Shown here piece after piece: positions 34,404-43,665 of a stretch of 64,000 bases of DNA. The notes under the pieces are model-generated. The model was not told where the DNA came from, did not search any database, and worked only from the letters and a program-made list of their open reading frames with translations. Every line of letters starts with the position of its first letter. The stretch's first letter is position 1. This stretch comes from Duganella aquatilis (lineage in GTDB: Bacteria; Pseudomonadota; Gammaproteobacteria; Burkholderiales; Burkholderiaceae_D): contig NZ_WKJL01000023.1 of NCBI RefSeq assembly GCF_009674565.1, forward strand, positions 38,535 to 102,534, given 5' to 3'. The position numbers and the translations under genes are program-made.

Positions 34404-35104
34404 CCTACCACTGTTTGCATCACCATTTCCACCGCCGCATCGAAGTGGGCCGGCGTTTCGGCCAGCAGCGACCATAGTCGGTTGTGCTCGGCGCCGCGCA
34501 CGATGTGCAGCTGGCGCGATTCGGCGCGGGCGGCGGCCGCCACCAGACGTTCGGAGATTTCCAGCGGGATGGTGGCGTCGTGCTCGGCGTGGATCACCAG
34601 CAGCCGGCCCTCGAAGCGCGACAGGATCTCCCAGGCATCGCTGTCGGCCCAGCTGCGCTCACGGCGGATGATGGCCGAAAAATCCGGTCCGAACGGCACC
34701 TCGTAGGCCGACGGCGTGTAGACGCCCGGCACGATCAGCACCAGCGCATCGACCCGGTGCCGCGCGCTCAACTGGATGGCGTTGTAGGCGCCCATGCTGG
34801 CGCCGAACACCACCAGCGGCGCCGCCATGCCATGCGCGGCCAGCACCGCCTGCGCCTGCCGCGTGCGGCTGGCTACCGACGATTGCGCCAGCGCGCCGCC
34901 GGTCTCGCCGTGGCCGATGGCGTCGAAACAGACGCTGCCCTGCCCCCGCTGCTGCAATGCACCACGCAGCAGTCGATGGCCGTGGCGGCTGCTGGCACCG
35001 GCCCCGTGCAGGTACAGGATGCGGTTGCTGTCGCGGCCGACGTAATGGTCGGCTTTAAGAACGTGACCGTTGAACGGCACGTCGAAATCGAGGATGGTGG
35101 TCAT
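34388..35104 (-). CDS. Alpha/beta hydrolase; last codons lie in the tRNA-Sec gene
   Basis: 238 residues of the serine hydrolase fold. The oxyanion strand is RILYLHGAGASSRHGHRLL. The nucleophile elbow is FGASMGAYNAI, the acid residue is in HAEHDATIPLEI and the His in GAEHNRLWSL, so the triad is complete. There is no signal peptide, so it is cytoplasmic. The substrate is unknown; small acyl esters or thioesters are usual for the family. The stop (TAG, 34388-34390) and last five residues (GGGRQ) are read from the complement of the 3' end of selC, a convergent 16-bp overlap. Confidence 0.88.
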   Translation of the reverse strand: MTTILDFDVPFNGHVLKADHYVGRDSNRILYLHGAGASSRHGHRLLRGALQQRGQGSVCFDAIGHGETGGALAQSSVASRTRQAQAVLAAHGMAAPLVVFGASMGAYNAIQLSARHRVDALVLIVPGVYTPSAYEVPFGPDFSAIIRRERSWADSDAWEILSRFEGRLLVIHAEHDATIPLEISERLVAAAARAESRQLHIVRGAEHNRLWSLLAETPAHFDAAVEMVMQTVVGGGRQ

Positions 35105-35274
35105 GCCCGCAGCCTACCCAAGCACCGCGACTTTGTAAATAAAAGTAATAAGCGCTCTGTTGCCATGCAGCATTTTTTATTCGGTGATAGAATGACCCCA
35201 GGAAATTTAAGTTTCTTTTTTGAAACAATACTTCACAAATACTACTATTACTACGCACCTAATTCGGACGCACT

Positions 35275-36930
35275 ATGAAATTATCTGAAATGAAGGTCGG
35301 CAACAGGCTGGCCATCGGCTTTGGCGCCACCTTGATCCTGCTGCTGGCTGTCGCCATCGCCAGCTGGATGAGTATCCGACAGACCGCCAGGGACACCGAC
35401 GCCCTGCTCGACAGCCACCTGAAAACGGAGCGCCTGGTCAGCGCCTGGAGAGCCATCGTCGCAGCCAACGTGCAGCGCGCCCTGGCGGCCTCCAAGACCA
35501 GCGATCCCGCTACCCAGAAAATGTTCGAGGATGGCATCGCCACCACGTCCAAGGTAGCCGTCAGCTACCAGAGCCAGGTGGCCGACCTGCTGGACGACCC
35601 GCAAGCCAAGACCCTGTTCGACACGGCCCAGGAAAAGCGCAAGATCTACCAGGCCGTGCGCAAGCAGGCCTTCGACGAGAAAGCCGCCGGCAACCTGGAG
35701 CACGCCAACCAGATCGTCGAAAAGGAATTCATTCCTGCCGGCGATGTCTACGTCGCCAGCATGGGCGCACTGGTGGAACGCCAGAAGGCCGTCATCGATG
35801 AAATCGGCGCCACCATCCACAACCGCAGCGCCGGCTCGGCATGGATGATCGTGGTACTGAGCACCATTTCGATCGCGGTGGCGCTGGTGCTGGGCTGGCT
35901 GATCAGCCGTTCGCTGCTGAAACAGCTGGGCGGCGAGCCGGGCTACGCGGCCGGCATCACCGACCGCATCGCCGGCGGCGACCTGACCGTGCACGTGGCG
36001 CTGGCCGACGGCGACCGTTCCAGCCTGCTGTACAGCATCGCCACCATGCGCGAGCGCCTGGCGGCCATCGTCAGCGAAGTGCGCGGCAGCACCGATTCGG
36101 TCGCCACCGCGGCCGATGAAATCGCCAGCGGCAACCAGGACCTGTCCTCGCGCACCGAGCAGCAGGCAGGTTCGCTGGAAGAGACCGCGTCGTCGATGGA
36201 AGAACTGACCGCGACCGTCAAGCAGAACACCGAGTTTGCGCGCCAGGCCAACCAGCTGGCGGCCAGCGCCTCCGGCGTGGCCGTGCGCGGCGGCGAAGTG
36301 GTCGGCGGCGTGGTGACCACCATGGAAGAGATCAGCGCCTCGTCGCGCCAGATCGTCGACATCATCGCCGTCATCGACGGCATCGCGTTCCAGACCAATA
36401 TCCTGGCCTTGAATGCGGCGGTGGAAGCGGCGCGTGCCGGTGAACAGGGCCGCGGCTTCGCGGTCGTGGCGCAGGAAGTGCGCACGCTGGCGCAACGCTC
36501 GGCCAGCGCCGCCAAGGACATCAAGCACCTGATCAACGAATCGGTGGAAAAGATCGCCAACGGCGGCATGCTGGTCGATGAAGCCGGCAAGACCATGGAA
36601 GAGATCGTCCGCAGCATCCGCAATGTCAGCGAGATCATGGAGCAGATTACGGCCGCCAGCAGCGAGCAGGAAGCCGGCATCGAACAGATCAACCAGGCCA
36701 TCATGGAAATGGACGGCGTGACGCAGCAGAACGCCGCGCTGGTGGAAGAAGCTGCGGCAGCCGCCGAGGCGCTGCAAGGCCAGTCGACCCATCTGGCTGA
36801 GCTGGTCAGTGTGTTTCAGGTGGACGGCGGCGTGAAGGCCACCGGCCGCTCGTCGTTCGACGCGCCACGCGCGCGCCCGGCGCCAGGCCGCGCGCCGGCA
36901 CTGCAATTGCGCACCCGCGCAGCCGGCTGA
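35275..36930 (+). CDS. Methyl-accepting chemotaxis protein, four-helix-bundle sensor
   Basis: 551 residues. The first membrane span is about residues 12-31 (LAIGFGATLILLLAVAIASW). The periplasmic part, about 160 residues, is a 4HB_MCP-type helical bundle. The second span is near 190-212 (WMIVVLSTISIAVALVLGWLI), followed by HAMP and the long coiled-coil signalling domain with the hairpin tip motif IVDIIAVIDGIAFQTNILALNAAVEAARAGEQGRGFAVVAQEVRTLAQRSA. It should send ligand signals to CheA/CheW. No NWETF-type tail is present; the end is Pro/Arg-rich. A clear terminator follows. The sensed ligand cannot be read from the sequence. Confidence 0.93.
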   Translation: MKLSEMKVGNRLAIGFGATLILLLAVAIASWMSIRQTARDTDALLDSHLKTERLVSAWRAIVAANVQRALAASKTSDPATQKMFEDGIATTSKVAVSYQSQVADLLDDPQAKTLFDTAQEKRKIYQAVRKQAFDEKAAGNLEHANQIVEKEFIPAGDVYVASMGALVERQKAVIDEIGATIHNRSAGSAWMIVVLSTISIAVALVLGWLISRSLLKQLGGEPGYAAGITDRIAGGDLTVHVALADGDRSSLLYSIATMRERLAAIVSEVRGSTDSVATAADEIASGNQDLSSRTEQQAGSLEETASSMEELTATVKQNTEFARQANQLAASASGVAVRGGEVVGGVVTTMEEISASSRQIVDIIAVIDGIAFQTNILALNAAVEAARAGEQGRGFAVVAQEVRTLAQRSASAAKDIKHLINESVEKIANGGMLVDEAGKTMEEIVRSIRNVSEIMEQITAASSEQEAGIEQINQAIMEMDGVTQQNAALVEEAAAAAEALQGQSTHLAELVSVFQVDGGVKATGRSSFDAPRARPAPGRAPALQLRTRAAG

Positions 36931-36960
36931 CGCCACGCACGGCGGCGCCCGCCGCCGTTG

Positions 36961-36996
36961 CCGAGGCCGCGCGACAGAAGCGGCCTCGGCTTTCCC
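36961..36996 (+). terminator. Intrinsic terminator of the chemoreceptor gene
   Basis: CCGAGGCCGC and GCGGCCTCGG form a perfect 10-bp stem with a 9-nt loop, followed by CTTTCCCTGTTTT. Confidence 0.75.
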
Positions 36997-37046
36997 TGTT
37001 TTCTGGCGGTACAATGGCGCGATCAAACCACCAGGGGACAATCGCG

Positions 37047-38426
37047 ATGTACCAGACCGCTCTGCAAGCCGCCGCCATCGGCATGGCGCTCATTTCCTTC
37101 TCCGCGTACGCCGCCGCGCCGGTCGCTGCCGCCGAAAAACTCTATCAAGCCAATTGCGCCGTCTGCCATGGCGCCAAGCTGGAAGGCGCCGTCGGCCCGA
37201 CGCTAGGCGAGCACGCCTGGATTCACGGCGCGCCGACCAAGGCTAATCTCATCAACGTGATCAGCAAGGGCGTGCCGGACAAGAATATGCCGGCCTGGTC
37301 GCCGACGCTGAGCGCGGCGCAGATCGCCATGCTGGCCGATTACATCGCGGCCAATGCCAACAAGAAGCTGGCGGCGCCGGCCGCCGCCAATGATCTGCTC
37401 GGCGGCTTCAAGCTGCCGAAGGGCTTCCGCATCAGCGTGTATGCGGAAGGCGCCGCCACCGCGCGCAGCATGGTGGTGTCGGACAGCGGCGTCGTCTACG
37501 TCGGCTCGCGCAAGGCCGGCAAGATTTATGCGCTAGTGCCGCGCGCCGACAAGCAGTCGGCCGACGTGGTCACCGTTGCCGAAGGGCTGGAAAATCCGAT
37601 CGGCGTGACGCTGCTGAACGGCGCCCTGTACGTGGGCGAAATCAGCCGCGTGATCCGCTTCGACAATATCGACAAGCGCTATGCGCAGAAGCCGTCGTAT
37701 GACGTGGTCAAGGTCGGCCTGCCGACCGACAAATGGCATGGTGAGAAAGTGATGCGGGCCGGGCCGGACGGCAAGCTGTACATCCCGGTCGGCGCGCCCT
37801 GCAATATCTGCGACACCGACGACACCCGCAGCGCCAAAATTTACCGCATGAATCCGGACGGCAGCCAGCTGGAGGAAGTGGCGCGCGGCGTGCGCAACAC
37901 GGTCGGCTTCGACTTCCATCCGTCGACCAAGCAGTTGTGGTTCACCGACAATGGCCGCGACGAGCTGGGCGACAACACGCCATCCTGCGAACTGAATGTG
38001 GTGACCAAGCCGAACCAGCACTTCGGCTTCCCCTACTGCCATGGCGGCGTGGTGCCCGATCCGCAATTCGGCAAGAACCGCAGCTGCGACGAGTTCGAAG
38101 CGCCGGTCGCCAAGCTGGGGCCGCACGTGGCGCCGCTGGGCATGACCTTCTACACCGGCAAGCAGTTTCCCGACATCTATCGCAACAACATCTTTGTGGC
38201 GGAACATGGCTCGTGGAACCGCAGCACCAAGAGCGGCTACACCGTGCATCTGATTACGCTGTACGGCAACAAGATGGTCAGCGACACCTCGTTCATCGAC
38301 GGCTTCCTGCGCGGCGATGAAGTGGTCGGCCGCCCGGTCGATGTGGTGATGCAGGCCGATGGCTCGCTGCTGGTGTCCGACGACTACGCCGGCCGCATCT
38401 TCCGCGTGACTTACGACGGAAAATAA
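37047..38426 (+). CDS. Cytochrome c fused to sorbosone-dehydrogenase-type beta-propeller
   Basis: 459 residues. A signal peptide (about 1-24, ending YAAAP) is followed by a class I cytochrome c domain with CAVCH (C37, C40, H41) and a likely Met ligand in KNMPAW. A short linker leads into a six-bladed propeller of the glucose/sorbosone dehydrogenase type (FKLPKGFRISVYAEG, NTVGFDFHPSTKQLWFTDNGRDELGD, FGFPYCHGG, GSLLVSDDYAGRIFRVTYD). It should be a periplasmic, probably PQQ-linked, aldose or aldehyde dehydrogenase that passes electrons through its own haem. The ATG at 37047 follows AGGGG. The 3' end overlaps the convergent DUF29 gene by 16 bases. The PQQ dependence is from the family, not visible in a motif. 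Confidence 0.87.
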   Translation: MYQTALQAAAIGMALISFSAYAAAPVAAAEKLYQANCAVCHGAKLEGAVGPTLGEHAWIHGAPTKANLINVISKGVPDKNMPAWSPTLSAAQIAMLADYIAANANKKLAAPAAANDLLGGFKLPKGFRISVYAEGAATARSMVVSDSGVVYVGSRKAGKIYALVPRADKQSADVVTVAEGLENPIGVTLLNGALYVGEISRVIRFDNIDKRYAQKPSYDVVKVGLPTDKWHGEKVMRAGPDGKLYIPVGAPCNICDTDDTRSAKIYRMNPDGSQLEEVARGVRNTVGFDFHPSTKQLWFTDNGRDELGDNTPSCELNVVTKPNQHFGFPYCHGGVVPDPQFGKNRSCDEFEAPVAKLGPHVAPLGMTFYTGKQFPDIYRNNIFVAEHGSWNRSTKSGYTVHLITLYGNKMVSDTSFIDGFLRGDEVVGRPVDVVMQADGSLLVSDDYAGRIFRVTYDGK

Positions 38427-38842
38427 TCCTCCGCCAGCACCTGCTCAAGGCTCCATTCGCAAGCCTTGGGCAGGTCGGTCAAGCCGGCCTGCAGAATCGC
38501 GGCGCTGAGCGCGTCGGACCAAACCTCCGCATTCCATTCCGGATCGTCCAGCAAAGGGCGCAAGCTGGGCATTTTTTCCAGCAGCCTGGCGATACGCTCC
38601 CGCTGATCGCGCATGGTTTTCTTCCAGCTCGTGCCACGTCGTTCAGGCTGATATTTCCATTTGAGCATATGGGCCATCAAGATCGCCATCCGGTGCGCCA
38701 GTTGATGGCGATGGCTGATGTTCATATCTTCGATTTCTTCGGCGATATGCTCGATGTCCAGCAAGGCCCACTGGCCTGAGCGCAGCAGCGCGACCTGCTC
38801 TTGCGCCCAGGCGGCCACATCTTCTTCGTATGCCGTACTCAT
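38411..38842 (-). CDS. DUF29-family protein
   Basis: 143 residues starting MSTAYEEDVAAWAQEQVALLRSGQW, the usual DUF29 opening. LLDIEHIAEEIEDMNISHRHQLAHRMAILMAHMLKWKYQPERRG follows and the family tail is WSLEQVLAEDYFPS. DUF29 proteins are small, cytoplasmic, often present in several copies, and of unknown function. The ATG at 38842 has AGGAG at good spacing; an upstream ATG at 38857 does not. The end overlaps the sorbosone dehydrogenase gene in a convergent way. Confidence 0.88.
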   Translation of the reverse strand: MSTAYEEDVAAWAQEQVALLRSGQWALLDIEHIAEEIEDMNISHRHQLAHRMAILMAHMLKWKYQPERRGTSWKKTMRDQRERIARLLEKMPSLRPLLDDPEWNAEVWSDALSAAILQAGLTDLPKACEWSLEQVLAEDYFPS

Positions 38843-39343
38843 CGCCAAACTCCTCATCAGGACGTGTGCTTGTCAGACCTGAGATATCCCAAAAAGTTCA
38901 ACGGCAGCTTTCGTCGTCAACGAATAAGATCGAATTCCCGAGGAGACTGGGCCGGCATGGTAAGGCGCACTCCACTATCAAGCAAACGCGCCGCTTCTTC
39001 GCCAGCATAAAACGCTTTGATGCGGCAAAAATGGCGCCTGATTTGAGTTTCAAAAGCCCGTTGCAGGCTTCGTGACGGAGCAGAATCGGAAGCACTGGCC
39101 ACAGGACAGTGTTATCCGGGTTAGAGAGCTAATCAATGCCCCATCAGCTTTTCTTCGCCACGTACTTGAATCGCTTTTTCATGCCCGCCTCCCAGTTGGC
39201 AGACTCACGCTTAGTACCGTACTAAACTGAGGTAGCAGGTCAGCCGGGTTCCATAGAACGAAATGGCTTGAATAAACATGCCCGGTGCGGGTGTAGGCAA
39301 GCTGCTGCGCGACTCAATCGCGGCAAGAACAGGCAGCAGATCG
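38843..39343. other. Gene-poor stretch with possible gene fragments
   Basis: About 500 bases, of lower GC than the flanks, without a convincing complete gene. On the minus strand a 61-codon frame (38917-39102) has protein-like content (FETQIRRHFCRIKAFYAGEE). A second frame (39211-39468) contains LPHFFATANDLLPVLAAIES, which looks like the start of a real protein that is then lost. No tRNA, IS end or CRISPR was seen. Confidence 0.45.
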
Positions 39344-39697
39344 TTAGCAGTCGCAAAGAAGTGGGGCAGACGGCGGTTCGTATGTTTGCCTGGCGAGATC
39401 ACCTGCCATGCCAATGATTTCGTGAATTGGAGCGGTCGCAAGATTTGGCATGTCATACGCTCCGCCAAGATAACCCGGAACTTTCAGGCAGTACTTTCTC
39501 GGAGGCGCGAGCTCGCCCAGATGTTTACGCGCCACCTCTACCAGTTCGCACATATACCAGTCGTGGAGAAACTCCTGGGCCCGTAGCAGCACCTCAAACG
39601 AAGCTCTGTCATCCGCAACCACTTCGCACATACCCTCTTCAGGCGTGATCCGCCAGTAACGACCCCAGGCACGCGAGATTTCAGTGATCAAAGGCAT
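39344..39697 (-). CDS. Small hypothetical protein, possibly a truncated DUF1851-like gene
   Basis: 117 residues. Acidic N-terminal half (ITPEEGMCEVVADDRASFEVLLRAQEFLHDW), then KVPGYLGGAYDMPNLATAPIHEIIGMAGDLARQ. That second block resembles the C-terminal part of T6SS-immunity-like DUF1851 proteins (LGGxYxxxN, E..GxxGDLA.Q), but I am not sure. The last residues (PPSAPLLCDC) look like read-through into foreign sequence, since another protein-like frame (RLPHFFATANDLLPVL) starts there. It may therefore be a 3'-truncated gene. It lies 18 bases after the frameshifted small gene at 39716-39975, so the two may have been a unit. No signal peptide. Confidence 0.5.
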   Translation of the reverse strand: MPLITEISRAWGRYWRITPEEGMCEVVADDRASFEVLLRAQEFLHDWYMCELVEVARKHLGELAPPRKYCLKVPGYLGGAYDMPNLATAPIHEIIGMAGDLARQTYEPPSAPLLCDC

Positions 39698-39715
39698 ATG
39701 ACTTAACCTTATTTG

Positions 39716-39975
39716 TCAGCGGCATTGGCCAATTTCATTCTTCTTCAAAGACAGCCACTGTGATTCGAAGGAATGTTCATCAAGTTCCGGCATCCACCCA
39801 AGTGGATCAGCTTTTAGATCTTCGGACTTACCTCGAAGCTCATACGTGAATCGCAGCACTTCGCTAGCTTTTTCCTCAACACGAACACCTTTAAGAATGC
39901 GGTATTGGAGTAGATGTTAAACGCACGGCCAGCAAGAGAAATCAGAAGCGCTAAATTTGCAGTAATTGTCGCCAT
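39716..39975 (-). pseudogene. Frameshifted small hypothetical gene
   Basis: An ATG at 39975 opens MATITANLALLISLAGRAFNIYS. In the next frame, without a start, the reading continues YRILKGVRVEEKASEVLRFT, then YELRGKSEDLKADPLGWMPE, and LDEHSFESQWLSLKKNEIGQCR to a TGA at 39716. The 260-base span is not a multiple of three. The two parts join well near 39915 if one or two bases are lost or gained, so I read it as one broken gene of about 87 residues. The product is not recognised. It lies directly upstream of the 117-residue hypothetical gene. Confidence 0.5.
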
Positions 39976-40181
39976 GAGCTAACTCCAACGTGTGCGATAA
40001 CCGGCGACTGCAGCGCGCAACACGTCCACCATCCGGTTGATTAATGGGTTAAATCGCATTTTTCTGTTGGCTATGCAGAATACTTCTTCGGGCCTACTAT
40101 ATTGAGCTCACCGAAGATCCGTATAATCACAGGATATTGGATATGGGCAGCATTATCGATAGATGATGTAAATTTTGCACA

Positions 40182-40586
40182 TTAGGAAAGCAATGTTATT
40201 GCCGAACAAAGTCCCAAATAATTGACGAAGGGATCGAAATCCTTGTCGCTGTATAACAGCGCGTAGCCATCTTTGATACAGCGGGTAGCGATGATTGTAT
40301 CAATCGTTTTGCGTATTGTGACGCCGAATAAACGCAGCGCACGGAAATTCTGTGCTGCCTGTATCGCGATTGCCTGACCGCCGAGGTCCACTACAGTCAG
40401 TGAGGTTAGCAGCCTGTGCGCTTGGTGAAAGTCGCGGTCTAAACGGAAGCCCTGCAGCACCTCCGTTAAAATCAAGTCGCCGGTAGCCAAGGGTTCGTGC
40501 CCCAGTATGGCGCCAAGCGCATCGGTTTGCGGTGTCGAATTGCCTCGGAAAAAATCTATCCAGACGCTGGAGTCGACCAGAATCAT
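40182..40586 (-). CDS. vapC: VapC-type PIN-domain ribonuclease toxin
   Basis: 134 residues. The PIN domain is complete: MILVDSSVWIDFF with the first catalytic Asp (D5), LILTEVLQGF with the conserved Glu, DTIIATRCIKDGYALLYSDKDFDPF with the later acidic residues. It should cleave RNA when freed from its antitoxin. It overlaps the antitoxin stop by 4 bases (ATGA). The local base composition is lower in GC than the neighbours, in line with transfer. Confidence 0.9.
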   Translation of the reverse strand: MILVDSSVWIDFFRGNSTPQTDALGAILGHEPLATGDLILTEVLQGFRLDRDFHQAHRLLTSLTVVDLGGQAIAIQAAQNFRALRLFGVTIRKTIDTIIATRCIKDGYALLYSDKDFDPFVNYLGLCSAITLLS

Positions 40587-40777
40587 CTGTCAGACCGCAT
40601 GGCGTCAAGGTCGCCCTCCCAGGCCAGCTTGCCTCGGAATTGACGTATTTTCTCCTGTTGCTTGAGGCGCACCACAGTACGCAACCCTAGCTCCACGGCT
40701 TCGCTTTCAGATGTTAGTCCAGTGAGCAGCAGCGTTTCTTGCATGAGCTTTTCGTCGATGAAAATATTCGTTTGCAT
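40583..40777 (-). CDS. vapB: VapB-type antitoxin
   Basis: 64 residues, MQTNIFIDEKLMQETLLLTGLTSESEAVELGLRTVVRLKQQEKIRQFRGKLAW, a ribbon-helix-helix start of the DUF2191 type followed by a short C-terminal toxin-binding tail. The ATG at 40777 follows GGAGG, so a longer frame to 40837 was rejected. It should neutralise VapC and repress the operon. Confidence 0.88.
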   Translation of the reverse strand: MQTNIFIDEKLMQETLLLTGLTSESEAVELGLRTVVRLKQQEKIRQFRGKLAWEGDLDAMRSDR

Positions 40778-40877
40778 AGCGCGTCCTCCGATGACGGAAC
40801 GTAGGCACATGCTAGGCCTGTCAAGCCACCGACACAAGGAAATTTCACGCCACGCTGGACGCAGATCAAACGACGCA

Positions 40878-40917
40878 ATAAAAAAGCCGCCGGGGCTTGC
40901 GCGCCCGGCGGCTTTTC
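40878..40917 (-). terminator. Intrinsic terminator of pnp
   Basis: GCCGCCGGG and CCCGGCGGC form a 9-bp stem. On the minus strand it is followed by TTTTTTATT; on the plus strand a shorter TTTT follows, so it may also serve the other direction. Confidence 0.85.
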
Positions 40918-40933
40918 AGATCAGACTAGCTGA

Positions 40934-43063
40934 TTACTGCGCGTTGGCGGCAGCGGCGGCAGCTTCTTCCGCGGCGGCTTTCATCGACAGTTTCAGGCGG
41001 CCGCGGTCGTCGGTTTCCAGAACCTTGACGCGCACTGCCTGGCCTTCTTTCAGGTAGTCGGCCACGGCGTTCACACGCTCGTTGGCGATCTGCGAGATGT
41101 GCAGCAGACCGTCTTTACCTGGCATCACTTGCACGATCGCGCCGAAGTCCAGCAGCTTCAGCACCACGCCGTCGTAGGACTTGCCTACTTCGACCGAGGC
41201 GGTCAGCTCTTCGATGCGGCGCTTGGCTTCCTGTCCGGCGGCAGCGTCGACGGAAGCGATGGTGACCACGCCTTCGTCGCTGATGTCGATTTGGGTGCCG
41301 GTCTCTTCGGTCAGCGCGCGGATGACGGCGCCGCCTTTGCCGATCACGTCACGGATTTTTTCCGGATTGATCTTGATGGTGATCAGGCGTGGCGCGAAGT
41401 CCGACAGTTCGGTCTTCACGGTCGGCACGGCCTTTTGCATTTCGCCCAGGATGTGCTCGCGGCCTTCTTTGGCTTGCGCCAGCGCCACTTGCATGATTTC
41501 CTTGGTGATGCCCTGGATCTTGATGTCCATCTGCAGCGCGGTGATACCGTTGCGGGTACCGGCAACCTTGAAGTCCATGTCGCCCAGGTGATCTTCATCG
41601 CCCAGAATGTCGGACAGCACGGCGAACTTGCCGCCTTCCTTGATCAGGCCCATGGCGATACCGGCCACGTGCTCTTTCATCGGCACGCCGGCATCCATCA
41701 GCGCCAGGCAGCCGCCGCAGACCGACGCCATCGACGACGAACCGTTCGATTCGGTGATTTCCGACACCAGGCGCACGGCGTAGCTGAACTCTTCCTGCGA
41801 TGGCAGGGCGGCGATCAGCGCGCGCTTGGCCAGACGGCCGTGGCCGATTTCGCGGCGCTTCGGCGTACCGACGCGGCCGGTTTCGCCGGTGGCGAACGGT
41901 GGCATGTTGTAATGCAGCATGAACGGGTCGGTGAACTCGCCCATCAGCGCATCGATCTTCTGCGCATCGCGCGCGGTGCCCAGGGTCGCAACGACCAGCG
42001 CCTGGGTTTCGCCGCGGGTGAACAGGGCCGAACCGTGGGTGCGTGGCAGCACCGAGGTGCGGATCGAGATCGGACGCACAGTGCGGGTGTCGCGGCCGTC
42101 GATGCGTGGCTCGCCGTCGAGGATCTGCGAACGCACGACTTTCGATTCCATCTCGAACAGGATGTTACCGACGTCAACGCTGTCCGGTGCGGCAGCGCCG
42201 GCAGCGGCAGCTTCAGCGCCCAGGTCGGCGATCACTTCGGCCGACATCGCGCGCAGCTTGTCGGTACGGGCTTGCTTGTCGCGGGTCTGGTAGGCGTCGC
42301 GGATCTTCGCTTCGGCGAAGTGGGCCACGCGGCCGATCAGCGCTTCGTTCTTGGCCGGGGCGGTCCAGACCTGCTCCGGCTTGCCGCCGTCGCGCACCAG
42401 GTCGTGGATCGCGTCGATCACGGCCTTCATCTGGGTGTGGCCGAACACCACGGCGCCCAGCATGATTTCTTCCGACAGCTGCTGGGCTTCCGATTCCACC
42501 ATCAGCACGGCGGTTTCGGTACCGGCAACCACCAGGTCCATCTGCGAGGTTTTCAGTTGTTCAACGGTAGGATTCAGGATGTACTGGCCGTTGGCGTAAC
42601 CCACGCGGGCGGCGCCGATCGGACCATTGAACGGCACGCCCGACACGCACAGCGCGGCCGAAGCACCGATCATCGAGGCGATGTCTGGGTCGATTTCTGG
42701 GTTGACCGACAGCACGTGGATCACCACTTGCACTTCGTTCAGGTAGCCCTCTGGGAACAGCGGACGGATTGGACGGTCGATCAGGCGGGATGTCAGCGTT
42801 TCTTTTTCCGAAGGACGACCTTCACGTTTGAAGAAACCGCCCGGGATTTTACCGGCTGCGTAGGTTTTCTCCAGGTAGTCGACGGTCAGCGGGAAGAAGT
42901 CCTGGCCTGGTTTCGCGTCTTTACGCGCCACCACGGTAGCCAGGATGACGGTGTCTTCAATCGACACCATCACCGCGCCGGAGGCCTGGCGAGCGATTTC
43001 GCCAGTTTCCAGCGTGACGGTGTGTTGACCGTACTGGAAGGTTTTCGTAACTTTGTTAAACAT
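40934..43063 (-). CDS. pnp: Polyribonucleotide nucleotidyltransferase (PNPase)
   Basis: 709 residues, full length. It has two RNase PH domains (QYGQHTVTLETGEIARQASGAVMVS at the start, IRTSVLPRTHGSALFTRGETQALVVATLG in the second) and an alpha-helical linker. A KH domain (INPEKIRDVIGKGGAVIRALTEETG) and a C-terminal S1 domain (VGKSYDGVVLKLLDFGAIVQVMPGKDGLLHISQI) follow. It degrades RNA from the 3' end and belongs to the degradosome. It lies behind rpsO, as in most proteobacteria. The Ala-rich tail is lineage-typical. Confidence 0.98.
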   Translation of the reverse strand: MFNKVTKTFQYGQHTVTLETGEIARQASGAVMVSIEDTVILATVVARKDAKPGQDFFPLTVDYLEKTYAAGKIPGGFFKREGRPSEKETLTSRLIDRPIRPLFPEGYLNEVQVVIHVLSVNPEIDPDIASMIGASAALCVSGVPFNGPIGAARVGYANGQYILNPTVEQLKTSQMDLVVAGTETAVLMVESEAQQLSEEIMLGAVVFGHTQMKAVIDAIHDLVRDGGKPEQVWTAPAKNEALIGRVAHFAEAKIRDAYQTRDKQARTDKLRAMSAEVIADLGAEAAAAGAAAPDSVDVGNILFEMESKVVRSQILDGEPRIDGRDTRTVRPISIRTSVLPRTHGSALFTRGETQALVVATLGTARDAQKIDALMGEFTDPFMLHYNMPPFATGETGRVGTPKRREIGHGRLAKRALIAALPSQEEFSYAVRLVSEITESNGSSSMASVCGGCLALMDAGVPMKEHVAGIAMGLIKEGGKFAVLSDILGDEDHLGDMDFKVAGTRNGITALQMDIKIQGITKEIMQVALAQAKEGREHILGEMQKAVPTVKTELSDFAPRLITIKINPEKIRDVIGKGGAVIRALTEETGTQIDISDEGVVTIASVDAAAGQEAKRRIEELTASVEVGKSYDGVVLKLLDFGAIVQVMPGKDGLLHISQIANERVNAVADYLKEGQAVRVKVLETDDRGRLKLSMKAAAEEAAAAAANAQ

Positions 43064-43182
43064 GGGTAATCCCTTTCTATTTGCCGACAGATTTTCAGGG
43101 GCTGTCGTTCACCTCACCACAGATGGCCCGAAAGCCACCTTTCCTACAACTCTACGTACTACTTGGCAATTTTTTAACGTCC

Positions 43183-43226
43183 AGAAAAACAAAATGCCCG
43201 CGACAGCAAACTGGCGCAGGCATTTT
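43183..43226 (-). terminator. Terminator between rpsO and pnp
   Basis: On the minus strand AAAATGCCTGCG and CGCGGGCATTTT pair in a long stem (one mismatch), followed by GTTTTTC. It lies 24 bases after rpsO, so pnp is partly or wholly transcribed from its own promoter in 43064-43182. Confidence 0.75.
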
Positions 43227-43249
43227 GATTAGGCCGGACGGCGCAAGAA

Positions 43250-43519
43250 TTACTTACGCAGACCCAGTTTAGCGATCAGATCGCGATAACGGGTAGCGTC
43301 TTTGCCCTTCAGGTACGACAGCAGGGATTTACGACGGTTAACCATCATGATCAGACCACGACGCGAGTGGTGATCTTTGCTGTGGGCTTTGAAGTGGCCG
43401 TTCAGTTCGTTGATGCGAGCGGTCAGCAGTGCAACTTGCACTTCTGGCGAGCCGGTGTCTTTTTGACCACGGGCGTTGTCCGCGATGATCGCGGCTTTGT
43501 TGATGTTTTCTACGGTCAT
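43250..43519 (-). CDS. rpsO: 30S ribosomal protein S15
   Basis: 89 residues, MTVENINKAAIIADNARGQKDTGSPEVQVALLTARINELNGHFK, with the SPEVQVA and HHSRRGL motifs of S15 and the usual end AKLGLRK. It binds 16S rRNA early in small-subunit assembly. The ATG at 43519 follows AGGT; the six extra codons of the longer frame were rejected because the family starts here. Confidence 0.97.
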   Translation of the reverse strand: MTVENINKAAIIADNARGQKDTGSPEVQVALLTARINELNGHFKAHSKDHHSRRGLIMMVNRRKSLLSYLKGKDATRYRDLIAKLGLRK

Positions 43520-43665
43520 GATATTTACCTTTAACATGCGGTGCGCGGAGTCGTAACCCTGCCCACCGTGATTACAATAAAGCCTGGTCGGAAAGACCAG
43601 ACCCGGAAGTATAACGGAAAAAGTCGCGCGTGTATCTGCTTTTGACGCTTTTTCAGGAGGTAAAC

